Of a stretch of DNA of 64,000 nt, positions 8,659 to 17,028 are shown piece by piece. Position 1 is the stretch's first letter. The number at the start of each line of letters is the position of its first letter. The translations under genes and the position numbers were made by a program. Under the pieces are notes generated by a model. The model was not told the origin of the DNA. It did not search any database and was given only the letters and a program-made list of their open reading frames with translations. This DNA comes from Streptomyces albus subsp. albus (GTDB taxonomy: Bacteria > Actinomycetota > Actinomycetes > Streptomycetales > Streptomycetaceae), in the NCBI RefSeq assembly GCF_000725885.1, contig NZ_JODR01000017.1:1-64000 (forward strand), written 5' to 3'.

Positions 8659-9264
8659 ATGAACGATCGCATGGTGTGGATCGACTGCGAGATGACCGGC
8701 CTCTCGCTGTCCGATGACGCGCTCATCGAGGTGGCCGCGCTGGTGACCGACTCGGAGCTGAACGTACTCGGCGACGGCGTGGACATCGTGATCCGCCCGC
8801 CCGCCTCCGCCCTGGAGGCCATGCCGGAGGTGGTGCGTGAGATGCACACCACCTCCGGCCTGCTGGCGGAGCTGGACGCCGGCACCACGCTGGCCGACGC
8901 GGAGGCCCGGGTGCTGGCGTACATCCGCGAGTGGGTCCCCGAGGCCGGCAAGGCGCCGCTGTGCGGCAACTCCGTGAGCACCGACCGCGGCTTCCTCGCG
9001 CGGGACATGCCGGCGCTGGAGGGCCACCTGCACTACCGCATCGTGGACGTCTCCTCGGTCAAGGAGCTGGCCCGCCGCTGGTACCCGCGCGCCTACTACA
9101 ACAGCCCGGAGAAGAACGGGAACCACCGGGCGCTGGCCGACATCCGGGAGTCCATCGCCGAGCTGCGCTACTACCGCGAGGCGGTGTTCGTGCCCCAGCC
9201 CGGGCCCGACTCGGAGACGGCGAAGACGATCGCGGCCCGGCACGTGCTGCCCCCGGCGGGCTGA
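8659..9264 (+). CDS. orn: Oligoribonuclease (DEDDh 3'-5' exonuclease)
   Basis: A 201-aa cytosolic enzyme that degrades 2-5-nt RNAs and pGpG, the linear product of c-di-GMP hydrolysis. Catalytic residues are visible: D9 and E11 in WIDCEMTGL, the middle Asp in the [15 protein letters not shown] segment, and His/Asp in [12 protein letters not shown] near the C-terminus. Length and sequence match actinobacterial Orn (S. coelicolor OrnA, SCO2793, next to adpA as here). Start ATG 8659; a GTG-rich stretch precedes it and no perfect ribosome binding site is seen. The 28-base gap to adpA allows co-transcription. Its link with CdgA at 28 kb is functional (c-di-GMP turnover) rather than operonic. Confidence 0.96.
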   Translation: MNDRMVWIDCEMTGLSLSDDALIEVAALVTDSELNVLGDGVDIVIRPPASALEAMPEVVREMHTTSGLLAELDAGTTLADAEARVLAYIREWVPEAGKAPLCGNSVSTDRGFLARDMPALEGHLHYRIVDVSSVKELARRWYPRAYYNSPEKNGNHRALADIRESIAELRYYREAVFVPQPGPDSETAKTIAARHVLPPAG

Positions 9265-9387
9265 GTCCGGCGTCCGTACGCGGGGGCCGCGGGCGGGCAC
9301 CCGGAAACCTGTGCGCGAGCACGGCCGGAAACCCTGTACACTCGTAGCGGCCGGTCAGGGAAGGATCTTCTCCCCGCACCGGACATG

Positions 9388-9460
9388 GTGGTCGTAGCTC
9401 AGTTGGTAGAGCACCTGGTTGTGGTCCAGGATGTCGCGGGTTCGAATCCCGTCGATCACC
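9388..9460 (+). tRNA. tRNA-His (GTG anticodon)
   Basis: A complete cloverleaf can be drawn. The acceptor stem GTGGTCG pairs with CGATCAC, the anticodon stem CCTGG/CCAGG encloses TTGTGGT with GTG at 9421-9423, and the T-loop is TTCGAAT. The discriminator is C9460, as expected for tRNA-His. CCA is not encoded. Confidence 0.95.
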
Positions 9461-9464
9461 CTCC

Positions 9465-9512
9465 ACGACGAAGGCCCGTGGCGGTGAACACACCGCCACG
9501 GGCCTTCGTCGT
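9465..9512 (+). terminator. Terminator of tRNA-His
   Basis: A perfect 22-bp stem (9465-9486 with 9491-9512) and AACA loop begin five bases after the tRNA. A C/T-rich tract follows. Confidence 0.9.
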
Positions 9513-9652
9513 TCCTCCCCTCCTCCCCCGGCCGCCTTCCTCCGCGTTCCCTCCGCACAAAAACACCGTGTTCCCGGCCCCCGGTGCGGGAGGCGGGAAC
9601 ACAGTGCTGACGGGCGGGCAGGGTCGCGCCCTGCCGGTGCGAACCGCTCGGC

Positions 9653-9877
9653 TCAGTCGTCGTTCTGCATCGGGCCGAAGACGAAGATGACGGAGTGGTT
9701 GATGATCCGGTCGTCGTCGGAGACGGAGATCTTCTTCCACTCCTTCGAGATCGACTCGTGCACCCAGTTGTAGTGGTGCCCCTTCGGCCAGGCGGCGGCG
9801 GAACCCGCGCCGGCCCCGGCCAGGCCCAGGACGGCGAAGCCGACGGCGACGGAACGCGCGAGCGTACGCATACGCAT
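9653..9877 (-). CDS. Small secreted protein of unknown function
   Basis: A 74-aa precursor with a clear Sec signal peptide (MRMRTLARSV, hydrophobic VGFAVLGLAGAGAGS, cleavage near AAA-W at about residue 30). The mature part is about 44 residues, rich in aromatic and charged residues (WPKGHHYNWVHESI, KEWKKISVSDDDR) and ends in QNDD, with no Cys. I recognise no family. ATG 9877 was chosen because GGAGG lies five bases upstream; an upstream ATG at 9889 would overlap that site. It is divergent from the gene at 10014, with a shared promoter region of about 135 bases. Confidence 0.72.
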   Translation of the reverse strand: MRMRTLARSVAVGFAVLGLAGAGAGSAAAWPKGHHYNWVHESISKEWKKISVSDDDRIINHSVIFVFGPMQNDD

Positions 9878-10013
9878 GTGAACCTCCAAGGGTTGGTTGG
9901 ACGGAGCAACACGATGGCCGACAAAGACCCGCTTTTCGGTACAACACGTAAACGCCGTCAGGAATGGAACCCGGACGGCTCAGCCTTCCGAGATTCGAAC
10001 TAATATTCGGCTT

Positions 10014-10496
10014 GTGAGTGAGTGGCGCGACCGTGCGGGGCCCTGGGCCCGGGCCCGCATGCCGGACGGACAGGAGCTGGACGTCGTCGTCACCGGCCGC
10101 TCCCGCACCCCGGACGGGCACTGGTGGTACGAGTGCGAGGCGATCCTGCCCAGCCGATACCAGCACCCCGACGGACGCACCGAACCCGGCAGCGCCCCGA
10201 CCGCCATCAGCGTCGCCGCCGAACACATCACCCCGCTCCCCGGCGAGGACTACACGGCGGTACCGACGGCCGGCGCGGTGGCGGGCCGCCAGTGGGTCGC
10301 CGTACGGGTGCGCGGCGCCGGGACGGAGGGGCCGTGGTGGTGCGTGCACCGCCGCGACTGCTGGCAGGCCCGGGACGGCTGGCTCACCCGTCGGGTCACC
10401 GCGCGGGAGGCGCTGCGGCTGCTCGCGGACACCGACGAGACCCGGGTGTGCGACGTGTGCCGCCCGGACCGCACACTCGGCCGGGCCGCAGGCTGA
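10014..10496 (+). CDS. Hypothetical protein with C-terminal Cys motif
   Basis: A 160-aa cytosolic protein starting GTG 10014 (VSEWRDRAGPWARARMPDG). The N-terminal half looks like a beta-rich domain (ELDVVVTGRSRTPDGHWWYE). The C-terminal half has CVHRRDCW and then CDVCRPD, i.e. C-x6-C ... C-x2-C, which could bind zinc. Similar Trp/Cys endings (a C-x2-C-R-P-D motif) occur in several short Streptomyces proteins; I cannot assign a named family. An AT-richer stretch (CTAATATTCGG) just upstream is a plausible promoter. The start could alternatively be upstream, but the preceding sequence is non-coding in character. Confidence 0.7.
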   Translation: MSEWRDRAGPWARARMPDGQELDVVVTGRSRTPDGHWWYECEAILPSRYQHPDGRTEPGSAPTAISVAAEHITPLPGEDYTAVPTAGAVAGRQWVAVRVRGAGTEGPWWCVHRRDCWQARDGWLTRRVTAREALRLLADTDETRVCDVCRPDRTLGRAAG

Positions 10497-10521
10497 CACC
10501 CGGCCCGGACGGGAGCGCGGC

Positions 10522-11244
10522 TCACCCCAGGCGCACCCCGTGCCGGGCGAGGTAGCGGACGGGGTCGATGTCGCTGCCGTAGCCGCGCCGGGCCCGCACC
10601 TCGAAGTGGAGGTGGGGGCCGGTGGTGCGGCCCGAGTTGCCGGAGCGGCCGATCCAGGTGCCCGCGCCCACCCGCTCCCCCACCGTCACGGAGCTTTGCG
10701 ACAGATGCGCGAAGAGGGTGTACTTGCGGTCCCGCATCCGGATCGTCACCGCCCTGCCGTAGGCGCCGGACCACCCCGCGTAGACCACCGTCCCCGGGCC
10801 GACGGACCGCACCGGCGTGCCCATGGGGACGGCCAGGTCGATGCCGGTGTGATGGCCCGCCGCCCAGTTCCCCTTGATGCCGTACGGCTGCGAGATCCGC
10901 ACGTTCCGCAGGGCGACCGGCCGCACCCAGCCCGCCCTCGCCACGGCGGACACGGACGCCGGCCGCGCCGGTACCCCGGCGACCCCATGGCCCTCCGCGG
11001 CTGCCGTCGCGGCCCGCTGCCCGGGGTGCCCGCCCGGCGCCGGGTGTGTGCCGGGCGCTTCCCGGCCGGCGGTGACCAGCAGGGCGACGGCCACGGGGAG
11101 GAGCACGGCGGCGGTCAGGGCGCCGCGCGGCCGGCCGTACCGGGTGCCGGATATCGGGCGGGCGCCGGGTTCCGTCCGGGTGCGGGCACGCGCACCCGTC
11201 GATGTGCTGTCGTCTGCTGGGTCACCGGTCGTCGGAGGGGCCAT
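10522..11244 (-). CDS. Membrane-anchored M23 family peptidase (LytM-like)
   Basis: A 240-aa protein likely to cut peptidoglycan cross-links or activate another hydrolase at the cell surface. A membrane or signal segment (ALTAAVLLPVAVALLVTAG) follows a basic N-terminus at about residues 40-60. The C-terminal LytM domain (about 125-240) has the zinc-site residues: HHTGIDLAVP (H-x3-D) and HLHFEV (H-x-H), plus GRSGNSGRTTGPH before the last motif. All metal ligands are present, so it is probably active. I chose ATG 11244; the frame is open further upstream to 11448, but that part is Pro/Arg-rich and unlike coding sequence. It is convergent with the gene at 10014. Confidence 0.88.
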   Translation of the reverse strand: MAPPTTGDPADDSTSTGARARTRTEPGARPISGTRYGRPRGALTAAVLLPVAVALLVTAGREAPGTHPAPGGHPGQRAATAAAEGHGVAGVPARPASVSAVARAGWVRPVALRNVRISQPYGIKGNWAAGHHTGIDLAVPMGTPVRSVGPGTVVYAGWSGAYGRAVTIRMRDRKYTLFAHLSQSSVTVGERVGAGTWIGRSGNSGRTTGPHLHFEVRARRGYGSDIDPVRYLARHGVRLG

Positions 11245-11472
11245 ACCCGTGATGCAACGGTCACCGGCGTACCGCCCGCATCCGGAGCGCACCCCACGGG
11301 GTGAACCCCCTCCCCCGTCAGAAGGAGACGCGCTCCACCGGCTCGACGGGACGGGCGGGACGGTGTCGGCGCGACGGGGCGCGACGGCAGTGGGGGGTTG
11401 TGGGGGCCGTCGCGCCCCGCCGGCCGGGCTCCGGGGCCGGCGCGCCACTGGGTGGTCGCGCCGCTGGGTGGC

Positions 11473-12525
11473 TCAGCCGGTGAACGCCTCGGTGAACGCG
11501 TGCGGGTCCTGCCGGATGCTCGAACAGGCCGGGTCCGCCTGCTCCTTGGGGCCGCCCGGGCACGGTTTGTCGCGGGTGGCCGACCACATGGAGAGCCGGC
11601 CCAGTCCGTGTTCGTCGGCGAACGCCTTGACCTGCCGGGCGTCGGCGGGCTCGAACACCTCGCCCCCAACGTCGTTGACGCCGATCATCGGCGTGACGGC
11701 CAGCGCCTTCCACGCCGCCGCGTCACCGAGACCGAGCGCCGTGGCGACCTGCCGGTGGGCCGCGGTGGCGGCGCGGGTGGCGTACTCCCCCATGTCGCCT
11801 TGGTAGGAGGGCCCGTAATCCATGGCCATGACGTTGACGGTGGAGATCCGCACCCCGTCGGCCCGGGCGTTCTCCAGCAGCTTCACACCAGGCTCCGTCA
11901 ACCCCTCGGGCAGCACCGGGAGGGTGTAGGAGACGTCCAGGTCCGGGTGGCTGCGCTGAAGGGCGGCGACGGCCTTCGCCCGCCGCTCGCCGGCCGCCGT
12001 GTCGGGGAGCGCGGCCCCCTCGATGTCCAGGTCGATCTTCTTGAGACCGAAGGTGTCCACGACCTTCCCGTAGGCGGCGGCGAGGGCGTCGGACGAGTCG
12101 CAGGCCAGGGCCAGTTCGGTACCGCTCGCACCGCCGAAGGAGACACGGACGTCGCCGCCCTCGTCCCGCAGCCGGGGGATCTGCCGGGCCACCGGGTTGT
12201 CCGTCAGCTCCTGCGTGCCTCCCCACCGGGGCTCGCACGCGCCGCCCGCGCTGGTGACGAAGCCCAGCTGGCACTCCTCGACGCCGGTCTCGCGCGCGTT
12301 GTCCAGCAGGTCGAAGGAGGGCCGGAGGGACGTGTCGACGTACGGGGCGAACGGGGTCCCGGCGGGCCGGCGGGCCGCCGCGGCCGGTTCCTCGCCCGCC
12401 GTCGCGTCGTCCGCCAACAGGAAGGCGCCGCCCGCCACGACGGCCGCCGCCGCGGTGCCCGTGAGCAGCCTGGCCCCGCGGCCGGTACGGCGGCGACGGT
12501 CCGCTGTCTGCGTCGTCCTGTTCAT
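11473..12525 (-). CDS. Secreted GH18-type chitinase-like protein
   Basis: A 350-aa secreted protein: twin-Arg-containing N-terminus (RRRRTGRG), hydrophobic LLTGTAAAAVVAGGAFLLA and cleavage near DATAG. The GH18 signature is visible as KKIDLDIEG, equivalent to DxxDxDxE with the catalytic Glu present, and the following strands have VMAMDYGPSYQGDMG (the MDYG motif of bacterial GH18). It lacks a separate chitin-binding domain. The family cleaves chitin or related GlcNAc polymers; several short Streptomyces members of this type are of unknown specificity. It is divergent from the chaplin gene. Confidence 0.85.
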   Translation of the reverse strand: MNRTTQTADRRRRTGRGARLLTGTAAAAVVAGGAFLLADDATAGEEPAAAARRPAGTPFAPYVDTSLRPSFDLLDNARETGVEECQLGFVTSAGGACEPRWGGTQELTDNPVARQIPRLRDEGGDVRVSFGGASGTELALACDSSDALAAAYGKVVDTFGLKKIDLDIEGAALPDTAAGERRAKAVAALQRSHPDLDVSYTLPVLPEGLTEPGVKLLENARADGVRISTVNVMAMDYGPSYQGDMGEYATRAATAAHRQVATALGLGDAAAWKALAVTPMIGVNDVGGEVFEPADARQVKAFADEHGLGRLSMWSATRDKPCPGGPKEQADPACSSIRQDPHAFTEAFTG

Positions 12526-12846
12526 CGGCTGACTGCCTCGTCCGGTGGGGAACGGGAACGGGCAGCACGCTACCGACGGTGAATCCGGCGAATGCCGCGT
12601 TGCGGACTTACCGCCGAGCTCTTAGGGCTCCCTTAAGGCGGCCGAAAGGGCCACCTCAGACGGCGCCCCCGGTTCCCCCCGCGACGCCGGCCCCGCGCGG
12701 CGTCCCCGGGATTGCTCCGGTTGCCGCACAACCGGCGTCACCCCATCGGGTTGCGGGCGGGTGCCGGTCGGAAAGTCACAAGGAACGGGCCGCACCGCTG
12801 TGCGTGCATGGTGCGCAAGTTGTCTGTCTCCTGAAAGAAGAGCACC
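12526..12846. other. Divergent promoter region between GH18 gene and chaplin
   Basis: About 320 bases without a gene. It contains a small palindrome CCTTAAGG (12631-12638) near an A/T-containing stretch, and a chaplin ribosome binding site AAGAAGAG about 6 bases before ATG 12847. I do not see a convincing BldN-type promoter by eye. Confidence 0.4.
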
Positions 12847-13077
12847 ATGCTTCGTTCCGTGACCACGGCCGCCTTCGCCGCCGCCCTCGTCCTGGGCGGC
12901 GCCTCCGCCGCTTCCGCCGACGCCGGCGCCCAGGGCGGCGCCGCCAACTCGCCGGGGATCATCAGCGGCAACGTCATCCAGGTCCCGATCAACATCCCGG
13001 TCAACGCCTGCGGCAACTCGATCAACGTCATCGGCGCGCTGAACCCCGCCTTCGGCAACACCTGCGTCAACAAGTAA
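12847..13077 (+). CDS. Short chaplin (hydrophobic surface protein)
   Basis: A 76-aa precursor: signal peptide (about 1-26, ending ASADA) followed by one chaplin domain of about 50 residues. The domain shows the family pattern S-P-G-I-I-S-G-N-x-I-Q-V-P-I, then V-N-A-C-G-N-S-I-N-V-I-G, then L-N-P-A-F-G-N-T-C. The two Cys form the conserved disulphide of short chaplins. No LPXTG anchor is present, so this is the ChpD-H type, which assembles into amyloid fibrils that lower surface tension for aerial hyphae. It stands alone with its own terminator. Chaplin genes are normally switched on during development by BldN; that control is inferred, not seen. Confidence 0.95.
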   Translation: MLRSVTTAAFAAALVLGGASAASADAGAQGGAANSPGIISGNVIQVPINIPVNACGNSINVIGALNPAFGNTCVNK

Positions 13078-13102
13078 CCGCCGACGCGAAGCGCCGCGCC
13101 AC

Positions 13103-13146
13103 GCCGTCGGGTTCGGTCCCCACCGGGGCCGGACCCGGCGGCTTTT
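13103..13146 (+). terminator. Intrinsic terminator of the chaplin gene
   Basis: An 18-bp stem (13103-13120 with 13125-13142, three G-T wobbles) with loop CACC, followed at once by TTTT. It lies 25 bases after the stop and is one of the few canonical Rho-independent terminators here. Confidence 0.88.
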
Positions 13147-13197
13147 CCGTGCCCGTGTCCCGGCTCCGTTCCGGACCCGGCCGCTTTTCCGTACCCG
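13129..13197. repeat. Two direct copies of a 27-base segment after the chaplin terminator
   Basis: Bases 13129-13155 and 13171-13197 differ at only two positions and both contain the GCTTTTCCGT tail of the terminator. The period is 42 bases. It looks like a partial duplication of the terminator's 3' arm. Confidence 0.7.
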
Positions 13198-13265
13198 GGC
13201 CCCCGCTCGATTCCGTGCGGTGCTGGACGGGCCTGCCGGCCGCCCCGCCCAGGCGGCACGCGGGG

Positions 13266-14741
13266 TCAGCCGCGCCGCGCGCGGGCCAGCAGGCGGCGGC
13301 TCAGCCGGTGGCGGGTCACCCGGCGCCGGCCGGGCTTCCCCGTGGTGCCGGGGCGCAGCGCCAGCCAGACGCGGACCTCGGTGCCGCCCAGCACGGAGCG
13401 GCCGATCCGTACGTCGCCGCCGGTGGACTCCGCGACCCGGCGCACGATGTCCAGCCCCAGCCCGGTGGAGCCGGGGCCGCCGTCCCCGTGGCCGCGGCGC
13501 AGCGCCGCCTCGGGGTCGGCGATGCCGGGCCCGGCGTCGGAGACCAGGACGATGACGGCCTCGCTGCCGGGCCCGCCGCTGTGCAGATCGACGGCGAAGG
13601 CGGTGCCCTCCGGGGTGTGGCGGAAGACGTTGCCGAGCATCGCGTCGACGGCTGCGGCCAGTTCGGTGCGAGCCACCGGTACCCGCACCGGCCGCTCGAC
13701 GCCGGCCACCCGCGCCTCGCGGCCCTCGTCCTCGGCGAGGGCCGACCAGAAGGCCATCCGTTCCCTGATCACCTCGGCCGCGTCGGAGGCGGCCGGGGGC
13801 GCGGCACCGGACGTGCGGGCCTTCTGCTCGCGTGCCGTGCGGATGATGGTGTCCACCTCGTCCTCCAGCTGGGCGACGGCGGCCCGCGTCTGCTCGGCGG
13901 CGTCGCCCTCGCCGAGCGAGGCGGCGTTGAGCCGCAGGACGGTGAGCGGGGTGCGCAGCCGGTGGGAGAGGTCGGCCGCCATCTCCCGTTCGTTGGCGAG
14001 CAGTCCGACGACCTGGTCGGCCATGGCGTTGAACGCGGTCGCCGCCGAGCGCAGTTCCGTGGGCCCCTCCTCGGGGACGCGTACGTCGAGCCGGCCCTCG
14101 CCCAGATCGTGCGCGGCGCCGGCGAGGCGTTCGGCGGGCCGCACCATGCGGGTGCCGAGCCGGTCGGCGACGGCGACCGAGCCGACGATCAGGGCGAGGC
14201 CGACCCCGGCGAGGATCATCCAGGAGGTGGCGACACCGTGGGTGACGTTCGCGTCGGGGACGAAGACCTCCACGACGGCCGTGCCGCCGGCCACCGCGGT
14301 GGGCCGCAGCAGCGCATAGCCGCCGGGCACCTCGACGGTGGTGGCCCGGCCGTGCCGGCGCGCCGCCGCCAGCCGCTCGCGGGGGGCCCTGCTCTCACCG
14401 ACCCGCAGCGGGCCGCGCCCCGCCGCCCGCGCGCTCCCGTCGCCGCGCGAGGTGCCGGACGGTTCCCCGCCGTCGGTGCCGCCCGCCGCGGCGGGGGCCG
14501 CCGGTACGTGGACGGCGATGCGTCCCTCGGCGCCGGCCTGGGTGATGGCGACGGCGCGCTGGAGTTCGCGGCGGTCGCGGGTGATGGCCAGTGCGGGCCC
14601 GATGGCGGACGCCTGTCGTTCGGCGTCGGCGAACGCCCTGTCGCGCGCGGTCTCCCGCACCACGAGGGCCAGCGGAACGGCGAAGGCCACCACCACCATC
14701 GCCGTCACGGCGAGGCAGACCTTCACCAGTGCCCATCTCAC
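13266..14741 (-). CDS. Two-component sensor histidine kinase (HAMP-HisKA-HATPase)
   Basis: A 491-aa membrane kinase. TM1 is at about residues 5-27 (LVKVCLAVTAMVVVAFAVPLAL) and an extracytoplasmic sensor region of about 130 residues with a Pro/Gly/Arg-rich insert follows. TM2 (about 162-184, SWMILAGVGLALIVGSVAVA) leads to a HAMP domain. HisKA has the phospho-acceptor in DLSHRLRTPLTVLRL, and the ATPase has SDAGPGI and STGLGLDIVRR. The N box reads AVDAMLGNVFRHT. Start GTG 14741 overlaps the regulator's stop by four bases (GTGA), so translation is coupled. Its signal is unknown. The neighbours (chaplin, small secreted protein) suggest but do not prove an envelope role. Confidence 0.93.
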   Translation of the reverse strand: MRWALVKVCLAVTAMVVVAFAVPLALVVRETARDRAFADAERQASAIGPALAITRDRRELQRAVAITQAGAEGRIAVHVPAAPAAAGGTDGGEPSGTSRGDGSARAAGRGPLRVGESRAPRERLAAARRHGRATTVEVPGGYALLRPTAVAGGTAVVEVFVPDANVTHGVATSWMILAGVGLALIVGSVAVADRLGTRMVRPAERLAGAAHDLGEGRLDVRVPEEGPTELRSAATAFNAMADQVVGLLANEREMAADLSHRLRTPLTVLRLNAASLGEGDAAEQTRAAVAQLEDEVDTIIRTAREQKARTSGAAPPAASDAAEVIRERMAFWSALAEDEGREARVAGVERPVRVPVARTELAAAVDAMLGNVFRHTPEGTAFAVDLHSGGPGSEAVIVLVSDAGPGIADPEAALRRGHGDGGPGSTGLGLDIVRRVAESTGGDVRIGRSVLGGTEVRVWLALRPGTTGKPGRRRVTRHRLSRRLLARARRG

Positions 14742-15451
14742 GCAGGGCCGCCCTCGGCCGGCGGCGGCTCCAGTTTGACGCCGACGCCGCGCAGGGTGTG
14801 CAGATAGCGCGGGTTGGCGGCCGTCTCCCCCAACTTGCGGCGCAGCCAGGACAGATGGACGTCGATGGTCTGGTCGTCGCCGTAACTGAGCTGCCACACC
14901 TGCGACAGCAGCTCCTTGCGGGCGACGACGACGCCGGGGCGGCGGGCCAGGAACGCCAGCAGGTCGAACTCGCGGCGCGTCAGCTCCAGCACGGTGCCGT
15001 CCAGTTCGGCCACCCGGCGCAGCGGGTCGATGGCGAGTCCGCCCACCCGGATCACACCGTCGCCGGCCTCCTCCGCGCCGTTGCCGCCGGCGCGGGTGCG
15101 GCGCAGCACGGCCGCCATCCGCGCCTGGAGGTGCGGGACCGAGAAGGGTTTGACCAGGTAGTCGTCGGCGCCCGCGTTCAACAGCCGGACGATCTCGGCC
15201 TCGTCGTCCCGGGCGGTGGCGATGATGACCGGCACGTCGGTGAGGCCGCGCAGCATCTTGAGCGCCTCGGCGCCGTCGAGGTCGGGCAGCCCCAGATCGA
15301 GGATGACGACGTCGAAGCCGACCTGCGCGACCTCGCGCAGGGCCTCCAGCGCCGTCCCCACGCTGCGGACGGTGTGGGCGGCTTCGGTGAGGTGCCGGAT
15401 GAGGGCGGAGCGTACGAACTGGTCGTCCTCGACCACGAGCACACGTGCCAT
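14738..15451 (-). CDS. Two-component response regulator, OmpR/PhoB family
   Basis: A 237-aa DNA-binding regulator. The receiver domain (about 1-115) has the acidic pair E8-D9-D10, phospho-acceptor D52 (VVILDLGLPDLDG), the conserved Thr in IIATARDD and Lys in LVKPFSV. The winged-helix domain (about 135-230) carries LTRREFDLLAFLARRPGVVV and TIDVHLSWLRRKLGE. It is first in the pair with the kinase at 13266 and is divergent from the membrane protein at 15496, with only 44 bases between the starts. That neighbour is therefore a candidate target. Confidence 0.95.
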   Translation of the reverse strand: MARVLVVEDDQFVRSALIRHLTEAAHTVRSVGTALEALREVAQVGFDVVILDLGLPDLDGAEALKMLRGLTDVPVIIATARDDEAEIVRLLNAGADDYLVKPFSVPHLQARMAAVLRRTRAGGNGAEEAGDGVIRVGGLAIDPLRRVAELDGTVLELTRREFDLLAFLARRPGVVVARKELLSQVWQLSYGDDQTIDVHLSWLRRKLGETAANPRYLHTLRGVGVKLEPPPAEGGPA

Positions 15452-15495
15452 GGGCGGAACCGTACGACATCCCGGCGGGCTCTAGGGTGACGGGG

Positions 15496-16050
15496 ATGCA
15501 GCGCCCCAGACGACTGACCACCCCGCGCGGAACGCACGCCGTCGCGTGGACGCTGGCCACCGGTGCCGCCACCACGCTCTCCTGGTTCGGCGTGCACTCG
15601 GTCCTGGACGACACCTCCTACGATCCGCCGCGCTCGCTGCCGGTCTCCCGTCCGCCCGCCGCGGCACCGGCCCCGCCCCAGGCGTCCTCCACCCGCCGCG
15701 CCTCGCCGTCCCCCCGCACCACGAAGCCTGCGCCCTCCCGTACGGCGGCCCGTCCGCCCGAGCGGTCGCCGGAACGGAGCACCCGGCCCGCCCCGCCGCC
15801 GCGCCGCCCCGCCTCGGGGCAGCCGGCCGGACAGGTGCGGGGCGCGACCGTGCCGGGCGGCCGGGCGGTCTTCGAGATCGGCGCCCGTTCCGCGACGCTG
15901 GTCTCGGCCACCCCCGAGACGGGCTGGGAGATGAAGGTCTGGCACGCACAGGGGTACATCCGGGTCACCTTCAGCAACGGCGCGGCCTCCTCGTCGGTCT
16001 TCTGCCGCTGGGACGACACCGCACCGCGCATCGAGACGTTCGACGGCTGA
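15496..16050 (+). CDS. Membrane-anchored or secreted protein with Pro-rich linker
   Basis: A 184-aa protein. The N-terminus (RPRRLTTPRGTHAVAWTLA, then TGAATTLSWFGVHSVL) is a single hydrophobic anchor or uncleaved signal. A long Pro/Arg/Ser/Thr linker runs from about residue 45 to 115. The C-terminal domain of about 65 residues (GRAVFEIGARSATLVSATPETGWEMKVW, then VFCRWDDTAPRIE) looks like a small beta domain. It is of unknown function. ATG 15496 follows GGGG closely. It shares a very short divergent promoter region with the response regulator gene, which makes it a likely regulon member. Confidence 0.8.
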   Translation: MQRPRRLTTPRGTHAVAWTLATGAATTLSWFGVHSVLDDTSYDPPRSLPVSRPPAAAPAPPQASSTRRASPSPRTTKPAPSRTAARPPERSPERSTRPAPPPRRPASGQPAGQVRGATVPGGRAVFEIGARSATLVSATPETGWEMKVWHAQGYIRVTFSNGAASSSVFCRWDDTAPRIETFDG

Positions 16051-16170
16051 ACCGCACGGCACGGACCGCGAGGGCGTTCCCGTCGGACGGCGAGGGTCCG
16101 CTTCCCGACGCCGTGCGCCCGCCCCCGGACCGTTCCCGGACCGCCGGGGCCGCCGCCGCACGCGGTCCCG

Positions 16171-17028
16171 TCAGCCGAACGTTCCCGGGGGCGGCTCGGG
16201 CGACGCCCGCGCCGTCACATCGGTGACCGGTTTCGCCCCACCGGTGAACGCCTCCAGCGACCGGCCCGCCTCCACCTTGCCGGGGTGCGGGTCGCCCGCC
16301 GTCCGCCGGGTCAGATCGGCGACCGGCAGCGTGCGGTCGGCCGCCAGCAGCACGCTGTTGCCGAACCTGCGCCCGCGCAGCACGGCCGGGTCGGACAGCA
16401 GGCAGCGCTCCTGGAAGACGGCGGCGGCCGTGGCCACCTGGGACCGCAGATGGGTGAGCGGCCCGCCGTCCGCGACGTTCACCGCGTACCAGCCGGCGGG
16501 ACGCAGCACGCGGCGCACCTCGGCCAGGAACTCGACGCTGGTCAGATGGGCCGGGGTGCGGGCTCCGCTGAAGACGTCGGCGATGACGATGTCCGCCCAC
16601 TGGGCGGGCATCCGGGCCAGTCCGGCGCGCGCGTCGCCGCCGCGCACCCGGATCCGCCACTCCTTGTGCAACGGCAGGTGGGCGCGGACCAGTTGGGTCA
16701 GCGCGGTGTCCGCCTCGACGACCTGCTGGGTGGAGCGCGGGCGGGTCGCGGCCACGTAGCGGGCCATGGTCAGGGCGCCGCCGCCGAGGTGGACGGCGTG
16801 CACGGGCCGGCCGGGCGGTGCCAGCAGATCCACCGCGTGGCCGAGCCGCCGCTGGTACTCGAATTCCAGATGGGTGGGGTCGTCCAGGTCCACGTGCGAT
16901 TGCGGGGCGTCCCCGAGCAGCAGGGCCCACGCTTCGGACCGGTCCGGGTCCGGCACCAATGAGGCGATTCCGCCGCCGACTTCCGCGACGACTGCTTCCC
17001 GTCCCCGCCGCCTGTTGCCCCGCGTCAT
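16171..17028 (-). CDS. Spermidine-synthase-like methyltransferase-fold protein
   Basis: A 285-aa cytosolic protein with a Rossmann nucleotide-binding fold of the polyamine synthase type. The glycine motif is VHAVHLGGGALTMARYV (about 95-111), an acidic strand end is VVEADTAL, and WADIVIADVFSGARTPAHLT carries the position equivalent to the catalytic Asp (here IADVF). Family members are often spermidine synthase homologues without proven activity; the N-terminal beta domain of true SpeE is short here. Start ATG 17028. It is convergent with the gene at 15496. It could be a methyltransferase or an aminopropyltransferase; I favour fold-level annotation only. Confidence 0.83.
   Translation of the reverse strand: MTRGNRRRGREAVVAEVGGGIASLVPDPDRSEAWALLLGDAPQSHVDLDDPTHLEFEYQRRLGHAVDLLAPPGRPVHAVHLGGGALTMARYVAATRPRSTQQVVEADTALTQLVRAHLPLHKEWRIRVRGGDARAGLARMPAQWADIVIADVFSGARTPAHLTSVEFLAEVRRVLRPAGWYAVNVADGGPLTHLRSQVATAAAVFQERCLLSDPAVLRGRRFGNSVLLAADRTLPVADLTRRTAGDPHPGKVEAGRSLEAFTGGAKPVTDVTARASPEPPPGTFG

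Noticed and set aside
11245..11448. Longer N-terminus of the M23 peptidase
   Set aside because: Pro/Arg/Gly-rich upstream codons precede the basic segment and anchor that normally start such proteins.
12700..12846. BldN-type promoter for the chaplin
   Set aside because: No pair close to the CGTAAC / CGTTGA consensus at the right spacing was seen by eye.
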